From NCBI GenBank assembly GCA_028564925.1, contig CM053033.1, forward strand, positions 209,064,642 through 209,128,641: 64,000 nucleotides of DNA. The letters run 5' to 3'. A model generated the notes under the pieces. That model had not been told where the DNA came from and did not search any database. It saw only the letters and a program-made list of their open reading frames with translations. This document shows, piece by piece, positions 42,713 to 54,484 of this stretch. The DNA comes from Lithobates sylvaticus (taxonomy: Eukaryota; Chordata; Amphibia; Anura; Ranidae). How positions within the stretch are numbered: the stretch's first letter is position 1; the number at the start of each line of letters is the position of its first letter. The position numbers and the translations under genes were made by a program.

Positions 42713-45700
42713 TAAGGTGACCAGATTTTTAAAATATAATCCGGGACATATTTTTTTTTTACTAGTAATGGCAGCAATCGGTGACTCTTTGCCCATCTCC
42801 ACTGCCGCCGCCCGCTTTACAGCTTGTAAATTCTTACTCTCCGGGCCCCAGGTACTACTGGGTGGGAAGCAGAGGAAGATCACTAGACATGTGCGATTCG
42901 TTTCGTACGAATTCGTAATTCGTACGAATTTTTCGAAATTCGTACGAATTTACGAATCTGTAGTACGAATTTTTTTTTTTACGAATTCCGTACGGAATAC
43001 GAAATTCCGTTTACGAATTTCGTTGCCGAATGATTCGAATGAATTCGAATGAATTCGAATGGATTCGAATGAATTCGAATGACAAAGTGTCATTTTTGCA
43101 GGAAAAATTCCGTTTACGAATTTCAGCTCCAAATTATTCGAATCCAACTACCAATATCAAATTTCAACTAATTCAAACGAAATTATTATAGCAGATATAA
43201 CGAATGAATTCGAATGAATTCGAATGCATTCAAATGAATTCGAATGACAAAGTGTCATTTTTGCAGAAAAAAAAGCTATTTAAAAAACAGTCATTCATTG
43301 ATATAAAAAAAAAAAAAAAAGCGTAGGGGTCCCCCCAAATTCAATAACCAGGCCCTTCAGGTCTGGTATGGATATTAAGGGGGACCCCAGCCAAAAAAAA
43401 AAAAAAAAATGGCGTGGGGTCCCCCCCAAATATCCATACCAGACCCTTCAGGTCTGGGATGGATTTTAAGGGGAACCCCGGCCAAAAAAAAAAAAAAAAA
43501 AATGGCGTGGGGGTCCCCCTCAAAATCCATACCAGACCCTTTATCCGAGCACGCAACCTGGCAGGCCGCAGGAAAGGAGGGGGGGACGAGAGCGGCCCCC
43601 CCTCCCGCCTGAACCGTACCAGGCCACACGCCCTCAACATTGGGAGGGTGCTTTGGGGTCCCCCCCAAAGCACCTTGTCCCCATGTTGATGAGGACAAGG
43701 GCCTCGTCCCCACAACCCTGGCCGGTGGTTGTGGGGGTCTGCGGGCGGGGGGCTTATCGGAATCTGGAAGCCCCCTTTAACAAGGGGACCCCCAGATCCC
43801 GGCCCCCCCCCTGTGTGAAATGGTAAGGGGGTACAAAAGTACCCCTACCATTTCACCAAAAAAGTGGCAAAAATGGTAAAAATGACAGGAGACGGTCTTT
43901 GACAATTCCTTTATTAAAATCTTCTTTCTTCATCTTCTCCTTTCTTCATCTTCTCCTTCCTTCATCTTCTTCCATCTTCTTCCATCGTCTTCTTCCTTCG
44001 ATTCGCTGCTTCTTCCTCCGGTCTTCTCGTCCTTCTCGTCCGGCGTCGTCCTTCTCGGCCGGCATCGTCGTCTCTTCTCGCAGGCCGCTCCTCGCAATGG
44101 GAGGCTCCCGCTCTGTGAGGCTCCGCTCCGGGTGACAGGTCTTGTATAACGAAGGCACCTGGTGACCCCGCCCCCCCCCTCTGACGTCATGGGGAAAGCC
44201 ATAGGGAATTCCACATGACGTCCCCGTGCGTCAGAGGGGGCGGGGTCACCAGGTGCCTTCGTTATAAAAGACCTGTCACCCGGAGCGGAGCCTCACAGAG
44301 CGGGAGCCTCCCATTGCGAGGAGCGGCCTGCGAGAAGAGACGACGATGCCGGCCGAGAAGGACGACGCCGGACGAGAGGGACGAGAAGACCGGAGGAAGA
44401 AGAAGCGAATCGAAGGAAGAAGACGATGGAAGAAGATGGAAGAAGATGAAGGAAGGAGAAGATGAAGAAAGGAAGAAGGAAGACCAGAAGAAAGAAGATT
44501 TTAATAAAGGAATTGTCAAAGACCGTCTCCTGTCATTTTTACCATTTTTGACACTTTTTTGGTGAAATGGTAGGGGTACTTTTGTACCCCCTTACCATTT
44601 CACACAGGGGGGGGGCCGGGATCTGGGGGTCCCCTTGTTAAAGGGGGCTTCCAGATTCCGATAAGCCCCCCGCCCGCAGACCCCCACAACCACCGGCCAG
44701 GGTTGTGGGGATGAGGCCCTTGTCCTCATCAACATGGGGACAAGGTGCTTTGGGGGGGACCCCAAAGCACCCTCCCAATGTTGAGGGCATGTGGCCTGGT
44801 ACGGTTCAGGCGGGAGGGGGGGCCGCTCTCGTCCCCCCCTCCTTTCCTGCGGCCTGCCAGGTTGCGTGCTCGGATAAAGGGTCTGGTATGGATTTTGAGG
44901 GGGACCCCACGCCATTTTTTTATTTTTTTTTTGGCCGGGGTTCCCCTTAAAATCCATCCCAGACCTGAAGGGTCTGGTATGGATATTTGGGGGGGACCCC
45001 ACGCCATTTTTTTTTTTTTTTTTTTGGCTGGGGTCCCCCTTAATATCCATACCAGACCTGAAGGGCCTGGTTATTGAATTTGGGGGGACCCCTACGCTTT
45101 TTTTTTTTTCTGCAAAAATGACACTTTGTCATTCGAATTCATTCGAATTCATTCGAATTCATTCGAATTCATTCGTTATATCTGCTATAATAATTTCGTT
45201 CAAATTAGTTGAAATTCGATATTGGTAGTTGGATTTACTAACGATTCGTAACTATTCATAACGATTCGTAACGATTCGTAACTATTTATAACGATTCGTA
45301 ACGATTCGTAACTTGAAATTGAAATTCGATATTTGTAGTTGGATTCGAATTGTTCTCTGTGTTATGAGAACCAACAATGCATTAGCCGCGTTAACGATTC
45401 GTAACGATTCGTAACTTTACTAACGATTCGTAAAAAAAATTACGATTCGTCCGAATTTCGTATTTCGTACGAATTCGAACGGAATTTCGTACACGAATTA
45501 CGAATTACGAATTTTTTTATATACGAAACGGGACGAAACGAAACGAAACGAATTTTTTGACAGTTCCCATGTCTAAAGATCACTCCACCAGAGAAGGCAA
45601 GGAGATAGACAGGCGGCTGACCGGGACTTAAGCCAAGGCAGAAGAACATGCGAGCGGAGCTGAATGAGCATGTGCCCGAAACTGAAGAAAATGGTCCCTC

Positions 45701-45954
45701 CACTCCGACCAGAACATGATCATCAGAAAGGGGCACAGATAATGGAAAAAAAAATAAACCCCCATAAGCTAGTAGGAGCGGCAGAGGAGGGAGGCTGCAA
45801 TTCAGATTTTTTTTTTTATTCTGCACAGGCTGTCTTTGCCCCAGCCCCTGTTCAAATTCCAATCCGGGGACAAAACCGGGGACAGACTTGGTCCGGGGAC
45901 AGTGTCCTCCATCCGGGGACTGTCCCCGGAAACCGGGGATGTCTGGTCACCCTA
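42713..45954. mobile_element. hAT-type element (TAGGGTGACCAGA), hosting another hAT
   Basis: Left end TAAGGTGACCAGATTTTTAA, right end CCGGGGATGTCTGGTCACCCTA. CCTTAAGG flanks both sides exactly (42705-42712, 45955-45962); being self-complementary, it extends the apparent inverted repeat. Its own sequence is about 170 bp on the left and 380 bp on the right, with repeated CCGGGGAC motifs; the rest is the nested hAT. Confidence 0.85.
42884..45575. mobile_element. 2.7-kb palindromic hAT-type foldback, perfect duplication AAGATCAC
   Basis: It begins TAGACATGTGCGATTCGTTT and ends CAGTTCCCATGTCTA; AAGATCAC is at 42876-42883 and 45576-45583. Outer zones are tangles of ATTCGTACGAATT and GAATTCGAATGAATTC repeats. 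From about 43200 to 45180 the two halves are near-perfect inverses centred near 44210, including a polypyrimidine/polypurine arm (CTTCTTCCATCTTCTTCC). Long frames across it are arm translations repeated on both strands, not genes. No transposase. Confidence 0.9.
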
Positions 45955-45962
45955 CCTTAAGG

Positions 45963-47071
45963 GGATGCGCTACATGTAAGTATTCTTATAATTCTGAAAT
46001 CAAGATGAAAAAAGTGAACAGTTGAAAGGAACGAACTGATCGTTGGTTCCAACTGTTTTGTGAGCACAGGTTTACCTTAATTTCCCCATCCTCTCCTCAT
46101 TGAGCTTGATAGCAACAGACAGCTATTACACTTTTAGTCAGAAAATTGAAGCAGAAACGGAGAAAAGGAAAAGTAAAGAAAACAAGTTAAAGTAAGAGAA
46201 TTTATGCATGGCACTGCTTCGTGCTGATTTATTGGGGATATTTAAGTGCAAGAGAGGCTGCGTACACATAAAAGCACCAGGCTCGGCTCCCGGGCCTCAG
46301 TCAGATGTGCTGACAATGGCTCTCTGTGGTGGAAAGCGTTGAAATATACATGGGTCATAAATGCCTGGATTCTGAGGTTATAACACCTGTCAAAGCAATT
46401 TATATCATGGTATAAAACTCCATCAAGCTCTGCAGCACCTGGTGAGGCCTGAGCTGCCCACACATGCACTACGTCAGCAGAGGCTGAGAGAAGCATGAAG
46501 GCCAAGAAAACAGCTCTGCTCAGCTATTAACATAGAAGATGGCAGGCCTGTACAGCCTCTCAGGAGCCAACCCCTCATGCATTGTGGGACATCTGGCTGC
46601 TGTTGTTGCTGCTTCTTCAGTTAGCATCCTTTCATGTTCAGCACTGCTTTCTGTTTCGTGATTTACAGTTTAATTAATAAGGAGCTCTTGTAGAAACAAA
46701 TACTTAATATGCGCAGGTTGTAATAGAGGGGTGTAATCCCAACAGATGTGTTTATTCTTGTTAGAAAAGGCTGGCAGAGGATTCTGGGTAATTATGTTGT
46801 AAGCGGACAGCTATATGACAGAAAGCATTCTGTGGGTTGGGACCCCAGGGAGGATGTGGGAATCAGTCCTTCTGTTGACCAGTGAGAACAAATTAAAGCT
46901 AAACTCCAGACAGCTAAGTGCACAAAAAAATACTTATTTGAGAGCTGTTATACCTGCCACAGGATTTTATATTTCTGTCTATTCAGTCCTGAGATTTACA
47001 CAGCTTGGCCACACAGCACAGCCACATCTACAGTAGCAGGGCAGAAAAGCAGATTTTTTTCCCTGCTACAG
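45963..47071. other. No confirmed gene; low-repeat segment
   Basis: Sequence here shows few repeats. A minus-strand frame at 46242-46505 (87 codons, beginning MAFMLLSASADVVHVWAAQA) has a signal-peptide-like start and ends with a stop, but no splice support, no recognised motif and no partner exon. It may be chance or conserved noncoding DNA. Confidence 0.35.
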
Positions 47072-47336
47072 TTAAAGAGCAACTCCACTTGAGAGAAAAA
47101 AAAACATTTCCCTTCTTAACAAACTTTGTTGCAGATTCTTACTGTAGCGGTACAGATGGGCTGTGATTGGCCCTGTCTGTAACATGTGATGGATGTGACC
47201 AATCACAGAGCTCATCAAAATAGTACACAATGAAAAGCATGTAACAAAGCCTTTCATTGTGTACAACTGTCATGGAATCTGCTGTGATTGGCCACAGTGA
47301 TCAAAATGTCCTGGCATTGGGCCGGTACAGTCATCT
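47072..47336. mobile_element. T2/Kolobok-like repeat, left part, interrupted by a hAT
   Basis: TTAAAGAGCAACTCCACTTG is a typical start. Inverted pieces CTGTGATTGGCC / GACCAATCACAG follow. A hAT is inserted at GTCATCGG (47337-47344), and the host sequence resumes at 49550 (ACGTGTCTGGTGGACACAG). The right end was not found. Confidence 0.6.
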
Positions 47337-47344
47337 GTCATCGG

Positions 47345-49541
47345 CAGTGATGTAACAAACGCGATTAAAGTAAACAGCGTTACTTTAGAAGGTAACGAGT
47401 AATCTAACTGATTACTCTTCCCCTCGCGGTAACGCCGTTCCCATTACTGGGGCGGCATTACCGCAATTACTCGCCGCGATCCGCGGAGCCGTCCGCGGCC
47501 TCGGCCTTAGGAAAGGCCGCGGCTTCAGCCTAGCTCTGGGGCGGCGGCCATCTTGGTGCACCAAGATGGCCGCAGCTCCGGCCTAGCTCCGGAGCGGCGG
47601 CCATCTTGGTGCACCCGTCGGGCGTTTACAATGTGATTGCTCTGTCAAATGATGGAGCGATCACTTGTAAACAATCCGGCGTCAAGATGACGCCGGTTCC
47701 TCTCTCCCATCTGTGTACAGATCTGTACAGTGGAGGGGAGAGATCGGATGCCAGCACATACCCTGCCAATACTCTGCAATACTCTGACAATACTCTGCAA
47801 CACCCTGCAATACCCTGCCAATACCCTGCCAATACCCTGCCATTACTCTGCAATACTCTGCAACACTCTGCCAATACTCTGCCAATACTCTGCAACACCC
47901 TGCCAATACTCTGCAACACCCTGCCATACCCAGCCATACTCTGCCATACTCTGCAATACCCCGTAATACCCATCCATACTCTGTCATACCCAGCCATACT
48001 CTGCCATACTCTGCAATACCCCGTAATACCTAGCCATACTCTGCAATACTCTGCCATACCCAGCCATACTCTGCAATACCCCGTAATACCCAGCCATACT
48101 CTGCAATACTCTGTAATACCCAGCCATACTCTGCAATACTCTGCAATACTCGGTAATACCCAGCCATACTCTGCAATACTCTGTAATACCCAGCCATACT
48201 CTGCAATACTCGGTAATACCCAGCCAATACTCTGTAATACCCAGCCAATACTCTGCAACACCCTGCCAATACTCTGCAACACCCTGCAATACCCTGCCAA
48301 TACCCTGCCAATACCCTGCCATTACTCTGCATTACTCTGCAACACTCTGCCAATACTCTGCCAATACTCTGCAACACCCTGCCAATACTCTGCAACACCC
48401 TGCCAATACTCTGCAACACCCTGCCATACCCAGCCATACTCTGCCATACTCTGCAATACCCCATAATACCCATCCATACTCTGTCATACCCAGCCATACT
48501 CTGCCATACTCTGCAATACCCCGTAATACCTAGCCATACTCTGCAATACTCTGCCATACCCAGCCATACTCTGCAATACCCCGTAATACCCAGCCATACT
48601 CTGCAATACTCTGTAATACCCAGCCATACTCTGCAATACTCTGCAATACTCGGTAATACCCAGCCATACTCTGCAATACTCTGCAATACTCGGTAATACC
48701 CAGCCATACTCTGCAATACTCTGTAATACCCAGCCATACTCTGCAATACTCTGCAATACTCGGTAATACCCAGCCAATACTCTGCAATACCCAGCCAATA
48801 CTCTGCAACACCCTGCAACACCATGCCAATACTCTGCAACACCATGCCAATACTCTGCAACACCATGCCAATACTCTGCAACACCCTGCCAATACTCTGC
48901 AACACCCTGCCAATACTCTGCCATACCCAGCCATACTCTGCAATACTCGGTAATACCCAGCCATACTCTGCAATACTCTGTAATACCCAGCCATGCTCAG
49001 CCGTACCCAGCCATACTCAGCCAATATTACAGTTGAGGAGATGACGTGGATATTACAGTGGGTGAGATTGTGGATATTACAGTGGGGGCTTTATGGTGGT
49101 GGAATTTTCACAGGTTTTTGCAAATTCAATTATTATTTGCTGATCCGAAAAATGATCCGATCCGTGACTCTGATCCAAGCAACGATCCGATCCGTGAGTT
49201 TGGGGAGGACAGATGTACAGAGGGGGAACAGATATATGTGTGTGTGGGGGGGAACAGACGTGTAGTGGGGTACAGAGGGGGAACAGATATACGTGTTGGG
49301 GGAACAGACATGCAGGGGAGTGCAGAGGGGAAATAGATGTGCAGGGGGGAATGCGCCCCTTGCTTACAGTAATACTAGACCCGCCCCTAAGAATATAAAT
49401 AAAAAAAAAATCACAGTTACTTTTCTGAGTAACTAATTACTTTTCCAATGTAGTAACTGAGTTACTAACTCAATTACTTTTTTGGGAGAAGTAATTTGTA
49501 AAGTAACTAATTACTTTTTTAAAGTAAGATGACCAACACTG
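47345..49541. mobile_element. hAT-type element with perfect duplication GTCATCGG, filled by minisatellite
   Basis: Starts CAGTGATGTAACAAACGCG and ends AAGATGACCAACACTG; GTCATCGG at 47337-47344 and 49542-49549. Subterminal GTTACTTTA / TAAAGTAAC-rich zones match the widespread vertebrate CAGTGTTGG...GTAAC hAT type. About 60% of its length is one minisatellite. It encodes no transposase. Confidence 0.9.
47758..49026. repeat. 1.27-kb minisatellite with higher-order repeat
   Basis: Units of about 16-18 bp (CCATACTCTGCAATACCC, CCAATACTCTGCAACACC). A composite block starting CACCCTGCAATACCCTGCCA at 47801 recurs at 48280, a period of about 479 bp, with the same order of unit variants; a partial third begins near 48800. 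Open frames of 150-290 codons on both strands come from this array. Confidence 0.95.
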
Positions 49542-49549
49542 GTCATCGG

Positions 49550-50567
49550 ACGTGTCTGGTGGACACAGCGGGTTAGAGATTGTGGAGGAGCGCAGCCCAT
49601 TCCTGTGAAGATTTCATATGGCCTCCTTTCAGAACAAGAATCCCTATTGTAAAATGATGGCCAGGTGGGAAGAGGTTAAGGACACTCCATATATTAATGC
49701 TACCAGAGCACTTTCTAATTTAATGTTATTAAAAATGACCTTTCTATTTCCATCTGCAGACCATGTAATTTTCTCAAACTGTCAAAAAAATTAAAATGTC
49801 TCTTCCCTGCAAAATAGCAGCCCAAAGGCTTTACATATACTATTGGTGTATTAAATGCCCTCAGAAATCAAAGTGCTTGCTTTTGTGATTGTTTTTTTTC
49901 TAAAGTAAAATAGAAGTTACCTCTCCATATGTCTTTTTAAAAAAAGAGGATTGCACAGGGTGCTTTTATTAAAGCTTCATCTTCCCATTCAAAAATCAGT
50001 TGGAGACGTAATATGATTAAACAGACAGCACCTTCTGCAGATAGATATTAGGCCTTATGCACACTGGGCGTTTAGTCCAGGTGCATGAGACTCCAGTGTT
50101 TTGATGTGGGCAGAAAGCACAGGCGCACCATCCAGCCCCTGCCTACAGCCTGTAAGGGCTCTTTCACACTGGTGGCCGGGGGCAGTAAAAACAGGCTGCT
50201 GAGCAGCCCACATTAGAGTCTGCCAGCATAAATTTAAAATCAAGCTGCAGAGTTTGATAGTTTGACAGGTGACACCACCAAAAAAAATGTGGCATGTATG
50301 TAAAATTAAAATGGTAAATACTAAAGTGCTGATAAATTTAAACTCTGAAAAAATACACTTAAAAAAGATGCCTAAATGATAAAAGCTGCAACTAAAATAT
50401 ACAGTGTTCACACACTGTTAAAATAAAGTGAAAAATTTAACAATTAATTTTGAACAATTAGTTGTAAACAATTAGTGCGCTGCTATCAACCTTAATTAAA
50501 TGCACAGTTACACTTAAATTGATTGAGAAACGTGTAAAAAAAAGTGCCCAAGTTCAAGTTCAAGGTA
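49550..50567. other. No gene; low-repeat segment (49670-50040) then mixed repeat
   Basis: 49670-50040 is AT-rich and free of repeats I know (TCCATATATTAATGCTACC, TCTAATTTAATGTTATT). At 50051 a Harbinger-like end follows TTA (GGCCTTATGCACACTGGGCG), and another MITE-like edge (GGGCTCTTTCACACTGG) is at about 50157. 50270-50560 is AT-rich and probably belongs to the degenerate hammerhead repeat. Confidence 0.4.
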
Positions 50568-50612
50568 CTCCCTTGAAAAAGTCACATGACCTGTGACGCA
50601 ACGCGTCGGGAG
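50568..50612 (+). ncRNA. Degenerate hammerhead motif with intact helices
   Basis: CTCCC, TTGAAAA (for CTGAAGA), GTCAC-ATGACCT-GTGAC, GCAA (for GAAA), CGCG, TC, GGGAG. Stem I (CTCCC/GGGAG) and stem II (GTCAC/GTGAC) are perfect 5-bp helices, but several core bases have changed, so catalysis is unlikely. It is followed by a GC-rich stretch (GGAGGAGCCAGTGACGTCA) and then an AT-rich tail. Confidence 0.6.
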
Positions 50613-50619
50613 GAGGAGC

Positions 50620-52380
50620 CAGTGACGTCAACCCAGTGTTCGGAACAGCACGGAGGTGAAGTGAGGAGGAGTAAGCCTATGAGCCTACGAGCCTGACTGT
50701 TACTATACGCTCGGTTTAGCTGGGTACATGTGAGTGTATCTATTTAGCTTTCACAGCTCATTTGTTGATATACAGTGTTGCGCAATAAGTTTTTTTTTCC
50801 CTTTGTTCTTTTTTGAGATTGGTATCTATGGTAAAAGGATCAGTGACTAGGTATTGAGGAGGAAAATAAAGACATCTGAAGGGGTTGTCTTATCAGCACT
50901 TACCACTGATTGAAGTCAATCTTGATCGGTATTTGTATGTGAACACTACAGACATTTCTTGTGCCAAGTTCATTGGAAAATGTCTGTATAATTCAAAGGA
51001 GGTTTATTTGTTGCATTTGACACTCTAGATGTGTCATTGTTTATTTCATTGTTTATTTCATTGATTTGATTACATAATTATTTTGCGGCTTGGTGTCGCT
51101 CATCAGGTGAAAGCACGTGATGTATCAGCAGATGGGAGATAAACAATTAGATAAATAGCCTTGTATCAATAAAGGGGGAGGACAAAAATAGAAGCCCCCT
51201 GTAAATAACTTCAAGTATATATGCAGCTGGAGGCGTAATGTCAAGGACCACGTACCACCCAAAGGCATCAGTGTTGGGAGCTGAGGAGGCTTGTCCAACG
51301 GCGACACCTATCACGGGCGACAACCCGGACAGACCCGGGCACACAGAGGACTCGTAAAGTGAACATGTGAAAATAGGAGTAGAAGGTGAATAGGCCTATA
51401 AATGCAGTGCAAATTTTCTGATGACAGTGAGGACTGTGTGGTGTAGTGAGACTAGTTAGTGTATGCGAGGAGGGGGAAAGCTGGTGAAAGTTAATGAACA
51501 GGAGTAGGGGTGGGCAGCCATGGCAAAAGGTTGCCACTGAGATGCCTGAGGACAGGTATGTGTGTAAAACAACAACCCAAACGGAGTAATTGCAAACTGT
51601 ACAAAAATCACCTGGTGATGGAGAGGGCGAAGAGAGGCGTGCAGTGCGTGACGTTGATGTGCAGTGACTAGGACGTCTGCCCCCCCAAACGTCACAAGGG
51701 GTGGAGGGAGGGAGGGACGCCCCTCAGTGCGCATTGCAGCTCCCTGACAGGATGAATTCCGGGCGGCACAAGGCCACAACACACGCCACCAGCTGCACAA
51801 CCACACAGTATAATACCTAATGATTGCAGAAGTAGATCAACAGAGGGATGGAGAACAATGTAATAACTGATACAAATGTTATAGGAGTAGAGCAGGGAAG
51901 GTTAACAATAGTCCACTGAGACGCAGATTAAGTTGAATAAATAAATACAGGAAATTCTAAAGGAAACTACCACCAGTAAATTATCATTACTGCTTTATTG
52001 AATACATTGCATGTGCTTGAGTATTCTGAATGGCATTAAGAAATTTGCCAGGTACCATGACAGGAAATGTTATATGTGATTAATGATCTTGCAATTCTTC
52101 TTCCTGTTCCTGTGTGTATTCTGCCAGTGTATATTATGCACCTAATCCATTATTTTTTCTAATAAAGGCTTTGCTCAGAGAAAGTCTCAAAAAGTAATCC
52201 AGCTCCTAGCAAATATTCTGTCGATGCTTCTATTTGTTCAGAGAAGGTATCTTCAGTGCTGTATCCTTCAGTCACCTGTCTAGGTAAGTCCCTTGTACGA
52301 GTAGTTCTTCACAATCCTGGGTATACAGCGCATTTCCACTTTTGCAGTTGAATTTGAGAAAACTCCACTATATGTTTGTG
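50620..52380. other. No gene or recognised element
   Basis: To about 51000 it continues the hammerhead repeat's flank. The remainder has no long supported frame; a 116-codon minus frame at 51456-51806 shows no motif. No clear termini or arrays were seen. Confidence 0.4.
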
Positions 52381-52382
52381 AT

Positions 52383-54077
52383 TAGGGATGAGCTTTGAGT
52401 TAGAGTCGAACATCGGGTGATCGCCCGTTGCAAAGAAAAGCAAATTTTATGGGGCAAATTTGAGCGCCCCGTAATGCCCTGCAAGACCGCAGTGCATTGC
52501 TGTATGATGATTGGCCAAAGCATACACCTTACTGCATGCTTTGGCCAATCACAGCACGCTCCTCAGTGAGAGCCATAATTGGCCAAAGGCAGGGTGCCTT
52601 TGGCCAATCATGGCTCAGGGGGACTAAGTCCACACCCCACACTATATAAGGCTGCTTACACATCGCCCATATAGTGTGTTATAGTGGACAGAGATAGAGA
52701 GACTGAGCTAGATTAGGCAGGCAGGTTAGTTAATTAGTGGCAGTGTATTTGATATATGTGGAAGGCCAACATGGTGGCCTGAATTTATGGGAGGAGCCCG
52801 GGAGGGTATTTAACCGGCCCACTCACCTGTGGTCTTCGTCGGTTCCGGTGCGCGATATACTACGTCACTAAGCCGACTACTCGATTTCGCTAGCGTTCGT
52901 GAGTCACCCCTGAGTCTGCTCGTCGTCGGTCGTGAGACCCCGACCGACCGTTCAGCACCTCAGGGAATGGTTCCCCTCATTTCTCTCACCGCCAGGCCGC
53001 ACCTCGCTTCGAACCCAGTCGCGCTGCGCACCGGTTCGGACCGATGCGCCCTGAACATCCGTTGGCCTCATTTCAGTACATGCTCCAGAAGTCTGGTTCG
53101 TCTACAGTCGCCATCGCGGCTCGGACCGTTTCATACTTCTGTCATGCCGATCAGTTCGCTGTCACAACAAAAACGTCCTGATCCGAATCCGATGGCATCT
53201 ACCATGCATCAGTTCGCCTCAACGTACCCCAGTCGAGTTGGCTCATTTCATTCCAAAATTCTCGGCAATCAGCAGTCACACTCATAAAACGACACCTTGC
53301 GCCCACGACATGGCACAAACGTTTCTCATTTCACTCAAAAAAAAAAAAAAAAAAAAAAAAAAATAATAATAAGTAGTGTATATGCACAGACGGGGGACAC
53401 ACCCCACGAGGCACACCTCACCAGTTCTCTTTATTTTTTCTTCCTAGGTCAGTCCAAGTTCAGTAGGTCCACCCTGCACAGGTTGGACGGTGTTTCTCCA
53501 GGTAAAATTATAACTTACCGTGTACGCACGTCCACGTACGTGCGCACACTTGTCCTTTCCAGAGCACAGCAGTTGGGTACGTATGTTACACAAGGAAAGA
53601 AACAGTCTTGGCTTATCTCATCCCCTTGAACAGCTCCGGTCGACCTTCTTACGACCTTAGACGCCTCAAGACATCGCCTCAGGGCACAGCCCATCCGAGG
53701 ACCATGTCGCAAGCGGGCAGCGAGGATCTCACCGCCCCCTTGTCACGTTCCCCAGTGTCCATGAGTGACAGCATCCAGTCCCTCAGGGGATGGACCATCC
53801 CCAGACTGACGGCAGAACTTAGACTCAGGGGGACTAAGGCAGGGCCCAGCACTCCACAACTGCATGCTTTGGCCAATCACAGCACACTCCTCAGTGAGAG
53901 CCATAATTGGCCAAAGGCAGGGTGCCTTTGGCCAATCATTGCTCAGGGGGACTAAGTCCACACCCCACACTATATAAGGCTGCTTACACATTGCCCATAT
54001 AGTGTATTATAGTGGACGGAGATAGAGAGCTTGAGCTAGATTAGGCAGGCAGGTTAGTTAATTAGTGTCAGTGTATT

Positions 54078-54085
<8 letters not shown>
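52383..54085. mobile_element. hAT-type element (TAGGGATGAGC family), split by a retroelement fossil between direct repeats
   Basis: It starts TAGGGATGAGCTTTGAGTTA and carries the family's GATTGGCCAAAGCAT and CTTTGGCCAATCA blocks. A 227-bp segment occurs twice (52531-52757 and 53859-54085, about 96% alike), with a 1.1-kb unrelated piece between. No right terminus was found beyond 54085, where a TA microsatellite follows. Confidence 0.65.
52758..53858 (+). mobile_element. Possible DIRS-like (tyrosine-recombinase) retrotransposon fossil, broken fragment
   Basis: This GC-richer piece differs in composition from its surroundings. It seems to hold a leader region, an adenine-rich tract near 53340, and a short part of a first open frame with a SAP-like stretch (RGWTIPRLTAELR) of the sort I associate with amphibian DIRS-type ORF1 proteins. 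Nothing downstream of that (reverse transcriptase, RNase H, recombinase) is present. It is a broken partial copy. Its flanking repeats differ by several percent, suggesting it is not very recent. The family call is from memory and moderate. Confidence 0.4.

Positions 54086-54115
<30 letters not shown>
54079..54115. repeat. (TA)n microsatellite
   Basis: An uninterrupted TA tract of about 36 bp directly after the second 227-bp repeat. Confidence 0.95.
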
Positions 54116-54120
<5 letters not shown>

Positions 54121-54484
54121 GTATATAATACAGTGTGTACAGTTTCAAATACACTTTAGGTGGTGTACATGTCCGCCATACTCGCTGGTTCCCCCTTTGG
54201 TGTCCTCCTCAGCCAGGTCATAATAGTACGGTGTTAAAAAAAAAAAAATACCCATCATGTCCTGAATATACTATATATACTTTTATATATGTATATGTCC
54301 TGAATATACTATATATACTTATATATGTATACTTATATACTGTGTACACCAGCTGCACTGTATTAGAAACTGTACATCGACTGCACTGTATTAAATACTG
54401 TGTACACCGACTGAAGTGTATTAGAAACTGTACACGCACTGTATATATAGGCTACACTGAATGCAGAGTGTTTATATATATATA

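Noticed and set aside
43341-45077. Pairs of mirror-image frames of 80-150 codons
   Set aside because: They are the two arms of the palindromic hAT read in opposite directions; no transposase motif is present.
46242-46505. 87-codon minus-strand frame with a signal-peptide-like start
   Set aside because: No splice sites, partner exon or known motif; kept only as a note in the feature for that region.
46600-46625. Minus-strand CTGAAGAAGC near 46.6 kb
   Set aside because: No returning GAAA core or paired stem.
47606-49024. Open frames up to about 290 codons on both strands
   Set aside because: They are translations of the 16-18-bp minisatellite; frames on both strands open together because the unit lacks stops.
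51425-51450. CTGATGA followed by a CAGT/ACTG stem, like a hammerhead start
   Set aside because: The GAAA and UH parts are missing; the expected sequence after the stem is TGTGG.
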